From contig NZ_JPXX01000005.1 of NCBI RefSeq assembly GCF_000771875.1, forward strand, positions 62,001-126,000: a stretch of DNA of 64,000 nucleotides, written 5' to 3'. The notes beneath the pieces are model-generated. The model saw only the letters and a list, made by a program, of their open reading frames with translations. It had not been told where the DNA came from and did not search any database. Source of the DNA: Gallibacterium genomosp. 1 (GTDB lineage: Bacteria > Pseudomonadota > Gammaproteobacteria > Enterobacterales > Pasteurellaceae). A program made the position numbers and the translations under genes. Below are positions 51,410 to 61,406 of this stretch, in pieces. Position 1 is the stretch's first letter; every line of letters begins with the position of its first letter.

Positions 51410-53797
51410 ATGAAATTCAATGAATCGTGGTTGAGAGAATGGGTTAATCCTGCGATTAGCACCGAACAGTTATGTGATCAAATCACAATGTTAGGCTTGG
51501 AAGTTGATGGTGTTGAGGCGGTTGCCGGTGAATTTAGTAATGTTGTGGTTGGTGAAGTGGTGGAATGCGCACAACATCCGGATGCCGATAAACTGCGCGT
51601 AACTAAAGTGGATGTCGGTAGCGGTGAGTTATTAGATATCGTCTGCGGTGCACCAAATTGTCGTAAAGGATTGAAAGTGGCTTGTGCGAAAGTCGGCGCA
51701 GTGTTACCGGGTGATTTTAAAATCAAGAAAGCCAAGCTGCGCGGGCAACCTTCGGAAGGAATGTTATGTTCCTATGCCGAGTTAGCCATTTCAACTGACG
51801 GCAGCGGTATTATCGAATTACCGGCAGATGCACCGATCGGTATGGATTTGCGTGAATATCTTAACTTAAATGATAAAGCGATTGAGATCAGTTTAACACC
51901 GAACCGTGCGGACTGTTTAAGTATCCGAGGCATTGCTCGAGAAGTGGCAGTGGTGAATAAAGCAGCAATGAACGAATTGCAGTTTACACCGGTTAAATCC
52001 ACTATCAGCGACAAAGTGGCGATTGAATTAAAAGCACCTGAAGCTTGCCCACGTTATTTATTGCGTATGGTAAGAAATGTCAATGTGAAAGCGGCAACCC
52101 CGATCTGGATGCAAGAAAAATTGCGTCGTTGCGGTATCCGTTCTATCGATCCGGTGGTTGATGTCACCAATTATATTTTGTTGGAGTTAGGTCAACCGAT
52201 GCACGCATTTGATGCCGATAAGGTGACGCAACCAATCCAAGTCAGAATGGCGAAAAACGGTGAAAAATTAGTATTGTTGGACGGTTCAACCGCAGAGTTA
52301 AAAGAGAATACGTTATTAATCGCTGATCAAAATGGTCCATTGGCAATGGCAGGTATTTTTGGTGGAGAAGCAAGCGGTGTGAATGAAAATACACAAAATG
52401 TGATTTTAGAATCCGCCTTTTTTGCACCGTTGGCAATCACCGGACGAGCCAGACAGTATGGCTTGCATACAGACGCTTCGCACCGTTTTGAACGTGGTGT
52501 GGATTTTGAATTACAGCGCTATGCGATGGAACGTGCCACTGCATTGTTAATCGAAATTTGTGGTGGTGAAGCTGGTGAAATTTGTGAGGTTGTTGATGAA
52601 AATGCATTACCAAAATTAAATCCGGTAACATTGCGTCGTGAAAAATTGGATAACTTGCTAGGTCATCATATTGAAACTGCAAGTGTTACTGATATTTTGC
52701 AGCGTTTAGGCTTCCAGGTTTCCTATGTAAACGATGTTTGGACTGTGGTACCTACTAGTTGGCGTTTTGATATTGAAATCGAAGAAGATTTAATCGAAGA
52801 AGTGGCTCGTATTTATGGTTATAACACAATTCCTAATAATGCACCGTTGGCACATTTAATGATGCGCGAACATAAAGAGTCTGATGTTTCATTAAGCCGC
52901 ATTAAAACAGCGTTTGTTGAGCACGATTATCAAGAAGCGGTCACTTATAGTTTTGTTGATCCGAAAGTGCAGCGTTTATTGCACCCTGAGCAAGAAGCGT
53001 TGATTTTGCCAAATCCGATCTCTGTTGAGATGTCAGCAATGCGTGTTTCCTTATTGAGCGGATTGCTTGGTGCAGTGGCATATAACCAAAATCGTCAACA
53101 ATCTCGAATCCGTCTATTTGAAAGCGGTTTGCGTTTTGTTGTTGATGCCGATCATCCGATTGGTGTGCGTCAAGAGTTTGTGATTGGTGGGGTAATTTCA
53201 GGTAATCGTCATAATGAACATTGGGCGATTAAGTCGGAAGCTGTCAACTTCTTTGATTTGAAAGGTGATCTAGAAAGTATTTTTGATCTCTCCAACGCTG
53301 GAAAAAATATTAAATTTGTTGCAAAATCGTATCCAGCCTTACATCCGGGGCAATCAGCTGCCATTATGTTGGGTGATGAGGAGATCGGTTTTATCGGTAC
53401 GATCCATCCTCGTGTAGCACAAAAATTGGATTTAAACGGAAAAGTTGTCGTGTTTGAAGTTTTATGGGATAAGATTTCACATAAAGATGTTATTCAAGCC
53501 AAAGAAATTTCCCGATTCCCTGCTAACCGCCGCGATTTGGCGATTATTGTGGCAGAGAATGTGACTGCCGATGAGGTGTTAACGGTTTGTCGTGAGGCTG
53601 CCGGCGCACAATTAACACAAATTAATTTATTTGATGTTTATCAAGGTGCAGGGATTGCCGAAGGAATGAAGAGTTTAGCGATTAGCTTGATTTTGCAAGA
53701 TAATGAAAAAACGCTAAGTGATGAAGAAATTTCAGCAGTGGTAGATACCGTGTTATCTGCATTGAAAGAGAAATTAAACGCTTATTTGAGAGATTAA
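51410..53797 (+). CDS. pheT: Phenylalanyl-tRNA synthetase beta subunit
   Basis: The 795-residue partner of PheS. It begins [16 protein letters not shown] and contains an EMAP-like tRNA-binding domain (about 40-150), B3/B4 editing region, B5 DNA-binding-like fold, catalytic-like core, and the C-terminal anticodon-binding FDX-ACB domain (about 700-795, from [14 protein letters not shown]). It lies 23 bp after pheS and 3 bp before ihfA. Confidence 0.97.
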   Translation: MKFNESWLREWVNPAISTEQLCDQITMLGLEVDGVEAVAGEFSNVVVGEVVECAQHPDADKLRVTKVDVGSGELLDIVCGAPNCRKGLKVACAKVGAVLPGDFKIKKAKLRGQPSEGMLCSYAELAISTDGSGIIELPADAPIGMDLREYLNLNDKAIEISLTPNRADCLSIRGIAREVAVVNKAAMNELQFTPVKSTISDKVAIELKAPEACPRYLLRMVRNVNVKAATPIWMQEKLRRCGIRSIDPVVDVTNYILLELGQPMHAFDADKVTQPIQVRMAKNGEKLVLLDGSTAELKENTLLIADQNGPLAMAGIFGGEASGVNENTQNVILESAFFAPLAITGRARQYGLHTDASHRFERGVDFELQRYAMERATALLIEICGGEAGEICEVVDENALPKLNPVTLRREKLDNLLGHHIETASVTDILQRLGFQVSYVNDVWTVVPTSWRFDIEIEEDLIEEVARIYGYNTIPNNAPLAHLMMREHKESDVSLSRIKTAFVEHDYQEAVTYSFVDPKVQRLLHPEQEALILPNPISVEMSAMRVSLLSGLLGAVAYNQNRQQSRIRLFESGLRFVVDADHPIGVRQEFVIGGVISGNRHNEHWAIKSEAVNFFDLKGDLESIFDLSNAGKNIKFVAKSYPALHPGQSAAIMLGDEEIGFIGTIHPRVAQKLDLNGKVVVFEVLWDKISHKDVIQAKEISRFPANRRDLAIIVAENVTADEVLTVCREAAGAQLTQINLFDVYQGAGIAEGMKSLAISLILQDNEKTLSDEEISAVVDTVLSALKEKLNAYLRD

Positions 53798-53800
53798 TTT

Positions 53801-54097
53801 ATGACACTAACAAAAGTAGAACTTGCTGAAAATTTGATTGAGAAATTCAATCTAAATAAAAATGATGCAAAAGAGTTGGTTGAATCATTTTTTGAAGAAA
53901 TCCGTCAGGCGCTTGAGTCCGGTGAAGAGGTGAAGTTATCCGGTTTTGGAAACTTTGAATTGCGTGATAAAACATCACGTCCGGGTCGTAACCCTAAAAC
54001 AGGTGAGTATGTGCCGATTACTGCGCGTCGTGTTGTAGTGTTCAAAGCAGGGCAAAAATTGCGGGCACGCGTTGAGAAATCTAAACCGAAAGATTAA
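53801..54097 (+). CDS. ihfA: Integration host factor alpha subunit
   Basis: DNA-bending nucleoid protein that pairs with IhfB. The 98-residue protein starts [16 protein letters not shown]. It has [17 protein letters not shown] and the arm [18 protein letters not shown], all typical of IHF alpha. Its position after pheT is conserved in gammaproteobacteria. A terminator follows. Confidence 0.97.
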   Translation: MTLTKVELAENLIEKFNLNKNDAKELVESFFEEIRQALESGEEVKLSGFGNFELRDKTSRPGRNPKTGEYVPITARRVVVFKAGQKLRARVEKSKPKD

Positions 54098-54105
54098 TTG
54101 AATAA

Positions 54106-54140
54106 AAAGAGTATTCCTTGAACAGGGGTACTCTTTATTT
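54106..54140 (+). terminator. Terminator of pheST-ihfA
   Basis: AAAGAGTA (54106-54113) pairs with TACTCTTT (54129-54136), then ATTTTAT. Confidence 0.75.
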
Positions 54141-54171
54141 TATCTGTTTCTTGTAAGAATGGAGAATGTCC

Positions 54172-54660
54172 GTGTTAAAAATAAAACTAACATCTTCTGT
54201 TAAAACAAGTTTAATTATTGGTTTAGTCTTAGGATTGGCAGCTTGTTCATCACATCGTCATTCATATAACAGTCGGATGCCTGATCCGATTTATACGATG
54301 GCACAGCTCAGTGAGCAGCAGCACGAGTGGTATCGCACTCCTTATCGGATAGGCGGCAATACGAAAAGTGGGGTTGATTGTTCCGGCTTTGTGATGAGAA
54401 CGTTTTCGGATCGTTTTGCGATTCAATTACCACGCACCACTACTGCACAATCTAAAGTCGGCATTGAGGTCGGTTTAGATGAAATCCAGACCGGTGATTT
54501 GGTTTTCTTTAAAACCGGCAGAGGTCCTAATGGTTACCACGTTGGTATTTATGTCAAAAATAACCAATTTTTACACGCTTCTACCAAAGGTGGTGTTATC
54601 TATTCCTCACTGAATAATCCTTATTGGAATAAAGCGTTTTGGCAAGTTCGCCGTTTGTAG
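54172..54660 (+). CDS. NlpC/P60 family lipoprotein (Spr/MepS-like peptidoglycan endopeptidase)
   Basis: Probable outer-membrane lipoprotein that cleaves peptidoglycan cross-links. It has an N-terminal hydrophobic segment with lipobox LAAC and a catalytic triad in NlpC/P60 motifs: Cys in SGVDCSGFVMRTF, His in YHVGIYV, and a third polar residue in FLHAST. The product is 162 residues from GTG 54172, which has GGAGA six bases upstream. An ATG at 54166 is in frame but too close to the SD. Resembles H. influenzae HI1314 and E. coli MepS. Confidence 0.88.
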   Translation: MLKIKLTSSVKTSLIIGLVLGLAACSSHRHSYNSRMPDPIYTMAQLSEQQHEWYRTPYRIGGNTKSGVDCSGFVMRTFSDRFAIQLPRTTTAQSKVGIEVGLDEIQTGDLVFFKTGRGPNGYHVGIYVKNNQFLHASTKGGVIYSSLNNPYWNKAFWQVRRL

Positions 54661-54691
54661 TCGATTTCTCAAAATAGACATAATGACAATG

Positions 54692-54720
54692 AAAAAACCT
54701 GCTAGATCAGCAGGTTTTTT
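54692..54720. terminator. Bidirectional terminator between the NlpC gene and prs
   Basis: 12-bp perfect stem AAAAAACCTGCT (54692-54703) / AGCAGGTTTTTT (54709-54720), loop AGATC. Confidence 0.95.
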
Positions 54721-54745
54721 GTTATGGAGTATTGCAGCGAATCTA

Positions 54746-55696
54746 TTAATTATTAAACATTGCTGAAATAGATTCTTCGTTACTGATACGTCGGATTGCT
54801 TCTGCCAACATACCGGATAAAGTCAACACGCGTACTTTATTCAAGGCGATAATTTCCGGTCTAAGCGGAATAGTGTCGGTAACAACGATTTCATCTAATG
54901 CCGGGCTGGCAATGTTTTTCGGTGCTGAACCGGAGAAAACAGCGTGCGTTGCATAAGCAAATACACGTTTTGCACCACGTTCTTTTAATGCTTCCGCCGC
55001 TTTACATAATGTACCGCCGGTATCGATCATATCATCAACCAAGATACAATCACGATCGGCAACATCACCGATAATATGCATCACTTGAGAAACATTGGCA
55101 CGAGGACGACGCTTATCGATAATCGCCATATCTGTGTCATTTAATAATTTTGCTACTGCACGAGCACGAACCACACCGCCGATATCCGGAGAAACGACAA
55201 TCGGATTTTCCAAATCAGTTTTCTTCAAAATATCATCCAATAGAACCGGTGAACCGAAAACATTATCTACCGGCACATCAAAGAAACCTTGAATCTGTTC
55301 TGCGTGCAAGTCGCAAGTTAAAACACGGTCAACGCCGACATTGGATAAAATATCTGCTACCACTTTTGCTGTAATCGGCACACGGGAAGAGCGCACACGA
55401 CGGTCTTGACGGGCATAACCGAAATAAGGCACAACTGCAGTGATTCTTCCGGCAGAAGCACGACGAAGGGCATCGATCATAACCACTAATTCCATCAAAC
55501 TATCATTTGTCGGCGCACAAGTGGATTGAACGATAAATACATCGGAACCACGTACATTTTCATTGATTTGAATTTGGATTTCACCATCACTGAAACGACC
55601 CACGATGGCATCGCTAAGTGAAGTATAAAGACGTTCAGAAATTTTTTTTGCTAGTTCTGGTGTTGCGTTACCAGCAAACAGCTTAATGTCAGGCAT
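54746..55696 (-). CDS. prs: Ribose-phosphate pyrophosphokinase
   Basis: Makes PRPP from ribose-5-phosphate and ATP. The 316-residue protein begins [19 protein letters not shown]. It has [19 protein letters not shown] (about 97-115), the [10 protein letters not shown] segment, and the PRPP loop [14 protein letters not shown]. An in-frame upstream extension to 55756 overlaps ispE and is not family-like. Last gene of lolB-ispE-prs. Confidence 0.97.
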   Translation of the reverse strand: MPDIKLFAGNATPELAKKISERLYTSLSDAIVGRFSDGEIQIQINENVRGSDVFIVQSTCAPTNDSLMELVVMIDALRRASAGRITAVVPYFGYARQDRRVRSSRVPITAKVVADILSNVGVDRVLTCDLHAEQIQGFFDVPVDNVFGSPVLLDDILKKTDLENPIVVSPDIGGVVRARAVAKLLNDTDMAIIDKRRPRANVSQVMHIIGDVADRDCILVDDMIDTGGTLCKAAEALKERGAKRVFAYATHAVFSGSAPKNIASPALDEIVVTDTIPLRPEIIALNKVRVLTLSGMLAEAIRRISNEESISAMFNN

Positions 55697-55749
55697 TTTT
55701 AACCTCAGAGTTGGTTTTTTAAAATTCAGATTGCAATGCAATCCACACG

Positions 55750-56628
55750 TTAACAATTTTGTTGCATATCCTCAAGGGCAAGGTATAACGGAGAACGATT
55801 TACCCCTTTGGCAACAAACCCTGATAAGTGGGTCGGGCGTTGTTGATATACGGCTATTGCAGCATCTTGCGAATCAAACTCGGCAAAAATGCAAGCGCCA
55901 GTCCCTGTTAAACGGGTCGGTGCATATTGTACCAACCACTGAATAGCTTGTTCAACCTCAGGATAATGATCTCGCACAACTTTTTCGCAATCGTTTGTAT
56001 AAACGTCGGCTAATAATTGTGACAAAGATCGTTTTGGTGTATTTCTCGGCAATTTCGGATCTTGAAAGATTTTTGCGGTAGAAATCGCCACATTCGGTTT
56101 TAATACCACATAATATTTCTCATCCGGTTCACAATAGCTGATTTTTTCACCGACACCTTCGGCAAAAGCGGCTTTACCGTGAACAAAAATCGGCACGTCC
56201 GCACCGAGTTTTAAACCGAGCTCGGCTAATTGAGAGAGTGAAAGATTGGTTTGCCACAAATAATTCAAGGCGACTAATGTTGTTGCCGCATCGGATGAAC
56301 CGCCACCAACGCCACCGCCCATCGGCAGCTTTTTCTCAATGGAGAGCGAAGCACCCAGCGAAGTTTGCGTGTATTGTTGTAATAATTTTGCGGCACGAAA
56401 AATAAGATTATCTTCAGGCACAACATCATCCAATTGATTTTCCAAAGTGATATTGCCACTGTTATTTATTGTTACAGTGAGCTGATCTGAAAAATCTAAA
56501 AATTGGAATAATGTTTGTAATTCGTGATAACCATCTTCACGTCGCCCATTAATATATAAAAAAAGATTTAATTTTGCCGGGCAAGGAAATGAAAAAGAAC
56601 GATTTAAAAAAGAGTTATTTTCAACCAT
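55750..56628 (-). CDS. ispE: 4-diphosphocytidyl-2-C-methyl-D-erythritol kinase
   Basis: GHMP kinase of the MEP isoprenoid pathway, about 292 residues. It has [22 protein letters not shown] near the N terminus, the ATP-binding [18 protein letters not shown], and the C-terminal [13 protein letters not shown]. The ATG at 56628 overlaps the lolB stop as TAATG, implying coupling. An ATG four codons further upstream (56640) is possible. Confidence 0.95.
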   Translation of the reverse strand: MVENNSFLNRSFSFPCPAKLNLFLYINGRREDGYHELQTLFQFLDFSDQLTVTINNSGNITLENQLDDVVPEDNLIFRAAKLLQQYTQTSLGASLSIEKKLPMGGGVGGGSSDAATTLVALNYLWQTNLSLSQLAELGLKLGADVPIFVHGKAAFAEGVGEKISYCEPDEKYYVVLKPNVAISTAKIFQDPKLPRNTPKRSLSQLLADVYTNDCEKVVRDHYPEVEQAIQWLVQYAPTRLTGTGACIFAEFDSQDAAIAVYQQRPTHLSGFVAKGVNRSPLYLALEDMQQNC

Positions 56629-57254
56629 TAGAAAGTCCATTTTTTAATTTGAATTTTTAAGGTTTTATCCGGGCTACTAATAAATAAATTTTGCGGCAAC
56701 TTTGGCGATTGTTGATTATAATTTACATATTTCGCCTGCCATATTTCATTTTGCCATTGATAATCAAAATGGCTTAATAAACCCTGCTGATTAACAACAT
56801 AATTTTGTGTATTTCCCGGCAACCCTTTTAACCAATTCGGAAATTGTTCTACCGGAAAATCAAAACCGATAATATCTTGTAATAATTGATGAATATCCTT
56901 ATCGGCATAATAATTGCCTTTATTATCGAAAATTACAGTATTATTTGCTGTTTTTTCAATAGTTAATGTACTGCGACTTAATAAGGAAGAAAAATATAAA
57001 CGATAATGTTGCTCACCTAAATATTGCCATTGAAACGAGGAAGAAAAACGCTCTTCTTTGCTGATATAACCTAATTGCCCTTCTGCCGCATAATGATTAA
57101 TCGCATTCACCGCCTGTTGATGTTGCAACCATACCGGATCGTTATGCGGTAACGTAACTTGAGGTGCAACAAATTGTCCATCATTTGCACAGCCGATAAA
57201 TAATAAAGTTAATCCCGATAATAAACCGAGCCGTACTGTCTTTTTAATATTCAC
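56628..57254 (-). CDS. lolB: Outer-membrane lipoprotein receptor LolB
   Basis: Accepts lipoproteins from LolA at the outer membrane, completing the pathway begun by LolCDE at 4-7 kb. The 208-residue protein has a lipoprotein signal peptide ending in LFIGC (Cys at about 22). The LolB fold is recognisable in [20 protein letters not shown] and [21 protein letters not shown]. First gene of lolB-ispE-prs, the same order as in E. coli. Confidence 0.93.
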   Translation of the reverse strand: MNIKKTVRLGLLSGLTLLFIGCANDGQFVAPQVTLPHNDPVWLQHQQAVNAINHYAAEGQLGYISKEERFSSSFQWQYLGEQHYRLYFSSLLSRSTLTIEKTANNTVIFDNKGNYYADKDIHQLLQDIIGFDFPVEQFPNWLKGLPGNTQNYVVNQQGLLSHFDYQWQNEIWQAKYVNYNQQSPKLPQNLFISSPDKTLKIQIKKWTF

Positions 57255-57558
57255 TGTCTATTCCTGATATGAGAGATGAGAGCGATATTTTAATCAAAAG
57301 TTAATGGGATGGGAAGGAGAGCAATATTTTGGATAAAAAACGATTAATTAAAGATTGATTTTTAATCATTTCTGTGGGGTGTTTACAGTAAGTTTTTATA
57401 AGAAAATAATTTAATAAGTTATCAAAGAGAAAAGTGTGATCCATATCGCATAATGATGATTTAAAAGAGAAAATAGAGCTAAAAATACAAATTTGTAATT
57501 TTGTTTTTTAGGCTATTTTAGTATTATTATTTGTAACAAACTTTACAAAGGAGTAACT
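57255..57558. promoter_or_regulatory. 304-bp intergenic region with a CRP-like site and TTTGTAA palindromes
   Basis: No gene seen. TGTGATCCATATCGCA (57435-57450) matches the CRP core at 13 of 16 positions. Its right half TCGCA is the form seen in Sxy-dependent (CRP-S) competence sites, while its left half is canonical. Further on are the palindrome TACAAATTTGTA (57486-57497) and an inverted repeat TTTGTAA-N6-TTACAAA (57530-57549) that runs into the RBS of the small gene. These look like operators but no binding protein can be named. Confidence 0.45.
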
Positions 57559-57765
57559 ATGTCATTAGAAATTTCCTGCAAGATTGCGTTTGTTTCGCTC
57601 TATCAAGAAACAACAAAATTTATACTTTCAGAAGCTTGGAAACAAATAGAAAAGTATATCCCGATACCATTATTGGAGGCTATCAATGAATACCAATCTC
57701 TTATCAAAGCGATCAATGTTGAAGCGAATCGGATTGTGCTTGGTTCGGAACAGTTAGTGGAGTAG
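57559..57765 (+). CDS. Small unknown protein, possibly truncated by an in-frame amber codon
   Basis: A 68-codon frame with a strong SD (AAAGGAG at 57547-57553, spacer 5) and a terminator downstream. I do not recognise the product. It is mostly helical, with a hydrophobic N-terminal half and no signal peptide. The same frame stays open after the TAG (57763-57765) for 22 more codons to TAA at 57834, and the extension (LQSQLTSLFENINLTSDRY) looks protein-like. A full-length ancestor of about 91 residues is therefore possible, making this a recent pseudogene, a shortened gene or a read-through product. Confidence 0.55.
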   Translation: MSLEISCKIAFVSLYQETTKFILSEAWKQIEKYIPIPLLEAINEYQSLIKAINVEANRIVLGSEQLVE

Positions 57766-57840
57766 CTTCAATCACAATTAACCTCTTTATTTGAAAATAT
57801 CAATCTAACTTCTGATAGATACACTAATAAATAATATGAG

Positions 57841-57886
57841 AAAACCTCTTAGGCTGCTTGGTTCAGCTTAAGAGGTTTTTTGTTTT
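57841..57886. terminator. Terminator between the small gene and grpE
   Basis: AAAACCTCTTA (57841-57851) pairs with TAAGAGGTTTT (57869-57879), with extra inner pairs GCTG/CAGC. T run is strong on plus and weak on minus. Confidence 0.85.
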
Positions 57887-57887
57887 T

Positions 57888-58478
57888 TTAAGAGGCAACC
57901 ATTACCATCGCAGGACGAATAACGCGTCCGTTTAGTAGATAGCCTTTTTGTAGAACGGTAGTGATTTGATTAGCGTTGAAGCCTTCGGTTGGTTGCATTG
58001 AGATTGCTTGGTGAAGATCTGGATTAAAAGTTTCACCTACAACGCCGACTGGTTCGATACCGAATTTAGCTACGGTAGAAAGGAGGTCTTTTAGGGTAAG
58101 TTCTACTCCATCAAAAAGAGCTTTTACGCTTTCATCTTCAGAGGTGTTTGGGGTTGCAGCAGCTCGCTCTAAATTATCAATTACATTAAGAATCTCTTTG
58201 GCAAATTTTTCTAAGCCGAATTTATGTGCTTTTTCTACGTCCGCTTCGGTACGGCGGCGGATATTATCAATTTCAGCACGAGCTCTTAACATAATATCCT
58301 GTTCTTTTTTGGCAGCTTCTTCTAATTGACCTTCTAAATCTTGGATTTTGGCAAGTGCTTCACTTAATGGATCAATTTCGTTGCTTTTTTCTTGCTCGTT
58401 GACGTGTTCTGTTTCTGTAGCTTGTTGATTTACTTCTTCATTCATCGCGTTTTGTTCGTTGTTTTGTTGTTCAGACAT
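57888..58478 (-). CDS. grpE: Nucleotide exchange factor GrpE
   Basis: Releases ADP from DnaK during the chaperone cycle. The 196-residue protein has an acidic, Gln/Glu/Asn-rich N-terminal tail (about 1-40), a long coiled-coil ([21 protein letters not shown] written in part), and the C-terminal beta domain with [15 protein letters not shown] and [18 protein letters not shown]. The start at 58478 has GGAGA upstream; the longer frame to 58547 is not GrpE-like. No clear heat-shock promoter was identified. Confidence 0.95.
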   Translation of the reverse strand: MSEQQNNEQNAMNEEVNQQATETEHVNEQEKSNEIDPLSEALAKIQDLEGQLEEAAKKEQDIMLRARAEIDNIRRRTEADVEKAHKFGLEKFAKEILNVIDNLERAAATPNTSEDESVKALFDGVELTLKDLLSTVAKFGIEPVGVVGETFNPDLHQAISMQPTEGFNANQITTVLQKGYLLNGRVIRPAMVMVAS

Positions 58479-58658
58479 AATATTCTCCAAAATCAAAAAG
58501 AGGCATTTTACGGCGGCTAGTTTAACAAAAAACACCATAACCGCCAATTATTCGGCGTGAGATATTAATTAAGTCAAATTTATCGCCGATAGTTATGTTA
58601 ATATAAGCCTCATTTAGTGCAATTCAAGGATTGCGTTGTTATCAATTGGGTAATTGTT

Positions 58659-59579
58659 ATGCAAGAATTTAGAATGAAACCGCAACAGCATACATTACAT
58701 CGTTCGTTTCGCACGATTGGTGTAGTGGGACAGCCTCGACACGATGATCGCCTGCAAATGCATCAAGATCTATTTATTTGGCTAAAGCATCGTGGTTATC
58801 ACGTTTTAGTTGAACAGGAAGTCGGTAAAGCTCTGCAATTGAGTGCAAAACATATTGCTACGTTGGATGAGATTGGCTCAATGGCAGAATTAGTGATTGT
58901 GATTGGCGGTGACGGCAATATGCTGGGGAAAGCACGCATACTTGCTCGTTATGATACAGCGTTGATTGGGATTAATCGTGGAAATTTGGGATTTTTAACT
59001 GATATTGACCCAGATCAGGTGTATCAACAGTTATCATCCTGTTTGGATCGTGGCGAATTTTTTGTGGAAGAACGCTTTTTATTGGATGTGAATGTGGAAC
59101 GAGAAGGACAGGTTATTGCGTCAAATCAAGCGATTAATGAGGTTGTGATTCATCCAGCAAAAATTGCACATATGATTGATTTTCAAGTTTATATTAATGA
59201 TAAATTTTGTTTTTCGCAGCGCTCTGACGGCTTGATTATTGCTACACCGACCGGTTCAACCGCTTATTCATTGTCTGCCGGTGGACCGATTTTAACGCCA
59301 TTATTAAATGCAATTACATTGGTACCGATGTTCCCTCATACTCTATCTTCTCGTCCGTTGGTGGTGGATGGCGACAGCAAATTGCACTTTCGTTTTGCAC
59401 AGTATAACGTGCGGCAGTTAGAGGTGAGTTGTGATAGTCAGGTGAATATTCCTTTCTGTATTGATGATGTGATTGTGGTGAAAAAGAGTGATTTGCGGAT
59501 GAAACTGCTGCATTTACAAGATTATAACTACTATAACATCCTCAGTTCTAAATTAGGTTGGCTAAAAAAATTATTTTAA
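58659..59579 (+). CDS. nadK: NAD kinase
   Basis: Phosphorylates NAD to NADP. The 306-residue protein has the GGDG motif [15 protein letters not shown] (about 75-89), the NE/D motif [11 protein letters not shown], and [20 protein letters not shown]. The start at ATG 58659 gives the usual length; ATG 58674 is an alternative, and the longer frame from 58617 lacks support. Divergent from grpE, an arrangement common in gammaproteobacteria, and followed by recN. Confidence 0.95.
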   Translation: MQEFRMKPQQHTLHRSFRTIGVVGQPRHDDRLQMHQDLFIWLKHRGYHVLVEQEVGKALQLSAKHIATLDEIGSMAELVIVIGGDGNMLGKARILARYDTALIGINRGNLGFLTDIDPDQVYQQLSSCLDRGEFFVEERFLLDVNVEREGQVIASNQAINEVVIHPAKIAHMIDFQVYINDKFCFSQRSDGLIIATPTGSTAYSLSAGGPILTPLLNAITLVPMFPHTLSSRPLVVDGDSKLHFRFAQYNVRQLEVSCDSQVNIPFCIDDVIVVKKSDLRMKLLHLQDYNYYNILSSKLGWLKKLF

Positions 59580-59593
59580 ATTTCAAGAAACAC

Positions 59594-59635
59594 TTTACTG
59601 TATAAAAAAACAGTATATACTGATATTTATACAGT
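59594..59635 (+). promoter_or_regulatory. recN promoter with LexA boxes
   Basis: CTGTATAAAAAAACAG (59598-59613) is a well-spaced LexA box (CTGT-N8-ACAG). ACTGATATTTATACAGT (59619-59635) is a second, imperfect box with one base less spacing. A -10-like TATACT (59616-59621) lies between them, with TTTACT (59594-59599) 16 bp upstream. recN is strongly SOS-induced in E. coli through multiple LexA boxes. Confidence 0.8.
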
Positions 59636-59649
59636 ATTGGAGGTTTCTT

Positions 59650-61326
59650 ATGCTCACTCAATTACGCATCAATAATTTTGCTATTGTTAATCGTCTTACC
59701 TTAGATTTTGCACAAGGAATGTCTGTTATTACCGGTGAAACTGGTGCCGGCAAGTCAATTGCATTGGATGCCTTAGAGGTCTGTTTGGGGCAGCGTGCTG
59801 AGAGCGGAATGTTGCGCTCCGGCGAATCAAGAGCGGATGTTAGTGCATTGTTTTCATTACAAAATAATTCTGCGGCACAGCAATGGTTACAAGCACACGA
59901 ATTGGATGATGAAGAAAATCCGGAAGAGTGTGTTTTGCGCCGTACAATTAGTGCAGATGGGCGCTCAAAAGGATTTATTAATAATCAACCGGTGCCTGCT
60001 GCTCAATTACGTGAGTTAGGCGCATTATTGGTGCAAATCAGTGGACAGCATTGTTCTCAACAATTATTGAAGCCTGAATATCAATTACAGCTATTGGATA
60101 CTTTTTGTCATAACCAAAGTTTATTACAGCAGTTAAATCATCAATTTCATTTGTGGAAGCAACAACAGCAAAAATTGGCGGATTTTCGTCAACAATGTGC
60201 AGAAAACGAGGCAAGAAAACAGCTATTACATTATCAAATTGAAGAATTGAATGAATTTGCCTTAAAACAGGGTGAGTTTGAAGAATTGGATTTAACACAA
60301 AAACGATTAGCAAATAGTGAATTGTTAAGTCGAGGGTCGCAATCTGTTTTACAGTTGTTGTCGGAAAATGAAACCGCGAATATCGAAAATTTATTAAATA
60401 AAACAGTGAGCTATTTAGATGAATTGGTTGAGGCGGATGAGCAATTTAAAGAGGCACTGCAATTAATTCAACAGGCACAGATTTACGTTCAAGAGGCTTT
60501 TTCTGAAGTGCAGCATCTTGCCTATCGTATTGAGGATGATCCAGAATTATTGGCTAATACGGAAATGCGTTTAAAACGGGCGTTACAATTAGCACAAAAA
60601 CATCGGGTTAATGTTTCAGAATTACCGGTTTATCATCAGCAATTAAAGCATGAATATGAACAGTTAGCGGAATATATTGATGGCGAAGAGTTGTTAGTCG
60701 AAGCGGAACAGCAAGCTTATCAACAGGCAATGAGAATTGCGAAACAGCTTTCGGAACGTCGGCAACAAGGTGCCATTTTATTAGCGAAAGCGGTAACCGA
60801 AGAAATTAAACAGTTAGCAATGGAAAATGCTGAATTTGATATTCAATGCACTATGGAATCACAAAAATTATCTAATAAAGGTATAGATCAAATCACGTTT
60901 ATGCTATTGAGCAATTTAGGAGAGAGTTTTCAACCTTTGCATAAAAATGCTTCTGGTGGTGAATTATCTAGAATTGCACTGGTATTACAAGCTTTAACGT
61001 CAGATCAAAGTACGATTCCGACAGTGATTTTTGATGAAATAGATGTTGGAATTAGTGGGGCAACAGCCAATATTGTCGGTAAACTTTTGCGTTCATTAGG
61101 TGAAAAAGTGCAGATTCTATGTATCACGCATTTGCCGCAGGTCGCATCACACGGGCATCAACATTATAAAGTTGAAAAATATTGCAAAGCCGGAAAAACA
61201 GAAACACAGGTCAGTTTATTAAATGCTGAGGAACGGGTAAAAGAGTTGGGTAGATTGCTTGGTGGTAGTGAAGTAACACAGTTATCGTTAGCAAATGCAC
61301 AGGAGATGTTAGCGTTGGCAAGTTAA
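59650..61326 (+). CDS. recN: DNA repair protein RecN
   Basis: SMC-like ATPase used in double-strand-break repair, 558 residues. It has Walker A ITGETGAGKSIALDALE (about 29-45), a central coiled-coil (about 150-370, rich in Gln/Glu/Leu), the ABC signature ASGGELSRIALVLQAL, and Walker B PTVIFDEIDVGISG. SD TTGGAGG precedes the ATG. Controlled by LexA boxes. Confidence 0.96.
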   Translation: MLTQLRINNFAIVNRLTLDFAQGMSVITGETGAGKSIALDALEVCLGQRAESGMLRSGESRADVSALFSLQNNSAAQQWLQAHELDDEENPEECVLRRTISADGRSKGFINNQPVPAAQLRELGALLVQISGQHCSQQLLKPEYQLQLLDTFCHNQSLLQQLNHQFHLWKQQQQKLADFRQQCAENEARKQLLHYQIEELNEFALKQGEFEELDLTQKRLANSELLSRGSQSVLQLLSENETANIENLLNKTVSYLDELVEADEQFKEALQLIQQAQIYVQEAFSEVQHLAYRIEDDPELLANTEMRLKRALQLAQKHRVNVSELPVYHQQLKHEYEQLAEYIDGEELLVEAEQQAYQQAMRIAKQLSERRQQGAILLAKAVTEEIKQLAMENAEFDIQCTMESQKLSNKGIDQITFMLLSNLGESFQPLHKNASGGELSRIALVLQALTSDQSTIPTVIFDEIDVGISGATANIVGKLLRSLGEKVQILCITHLPQVASHGHQHYKVEKYCKAGKTETQVSLLNAEERVKELGRLLGGSEVTQLSLANAQEMLALAS

Positions 61327-61350
61327 TTCAGCTTTTTATAATGGATAATT

Positions 61351-61392
61351 CCGCCTATTAGTTGTGTATAAAACTATATAGGCGGTATATTT
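61351..61392. terminator. Bidirectional terminator between recN and ettA
   Basis: CCGCCTAT (61351-61358) and ATAGGCGG (61378-61385) form the outer stem. TAGTT/AACTA extends it inside. AT-rich tail TATATTTTATTT on plus. Confidence 0.7.
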
Positions 61393-61406
61393 TATTTGGT
61401 AGTGAT

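Noticed and set aside
58479-58658. Heat-shock (sigma-32) promoter for grpE
   Set aside because: No convincing CTTGAA/CCCCAT pair with proper spacing was seen in the grpE-nadK gap.
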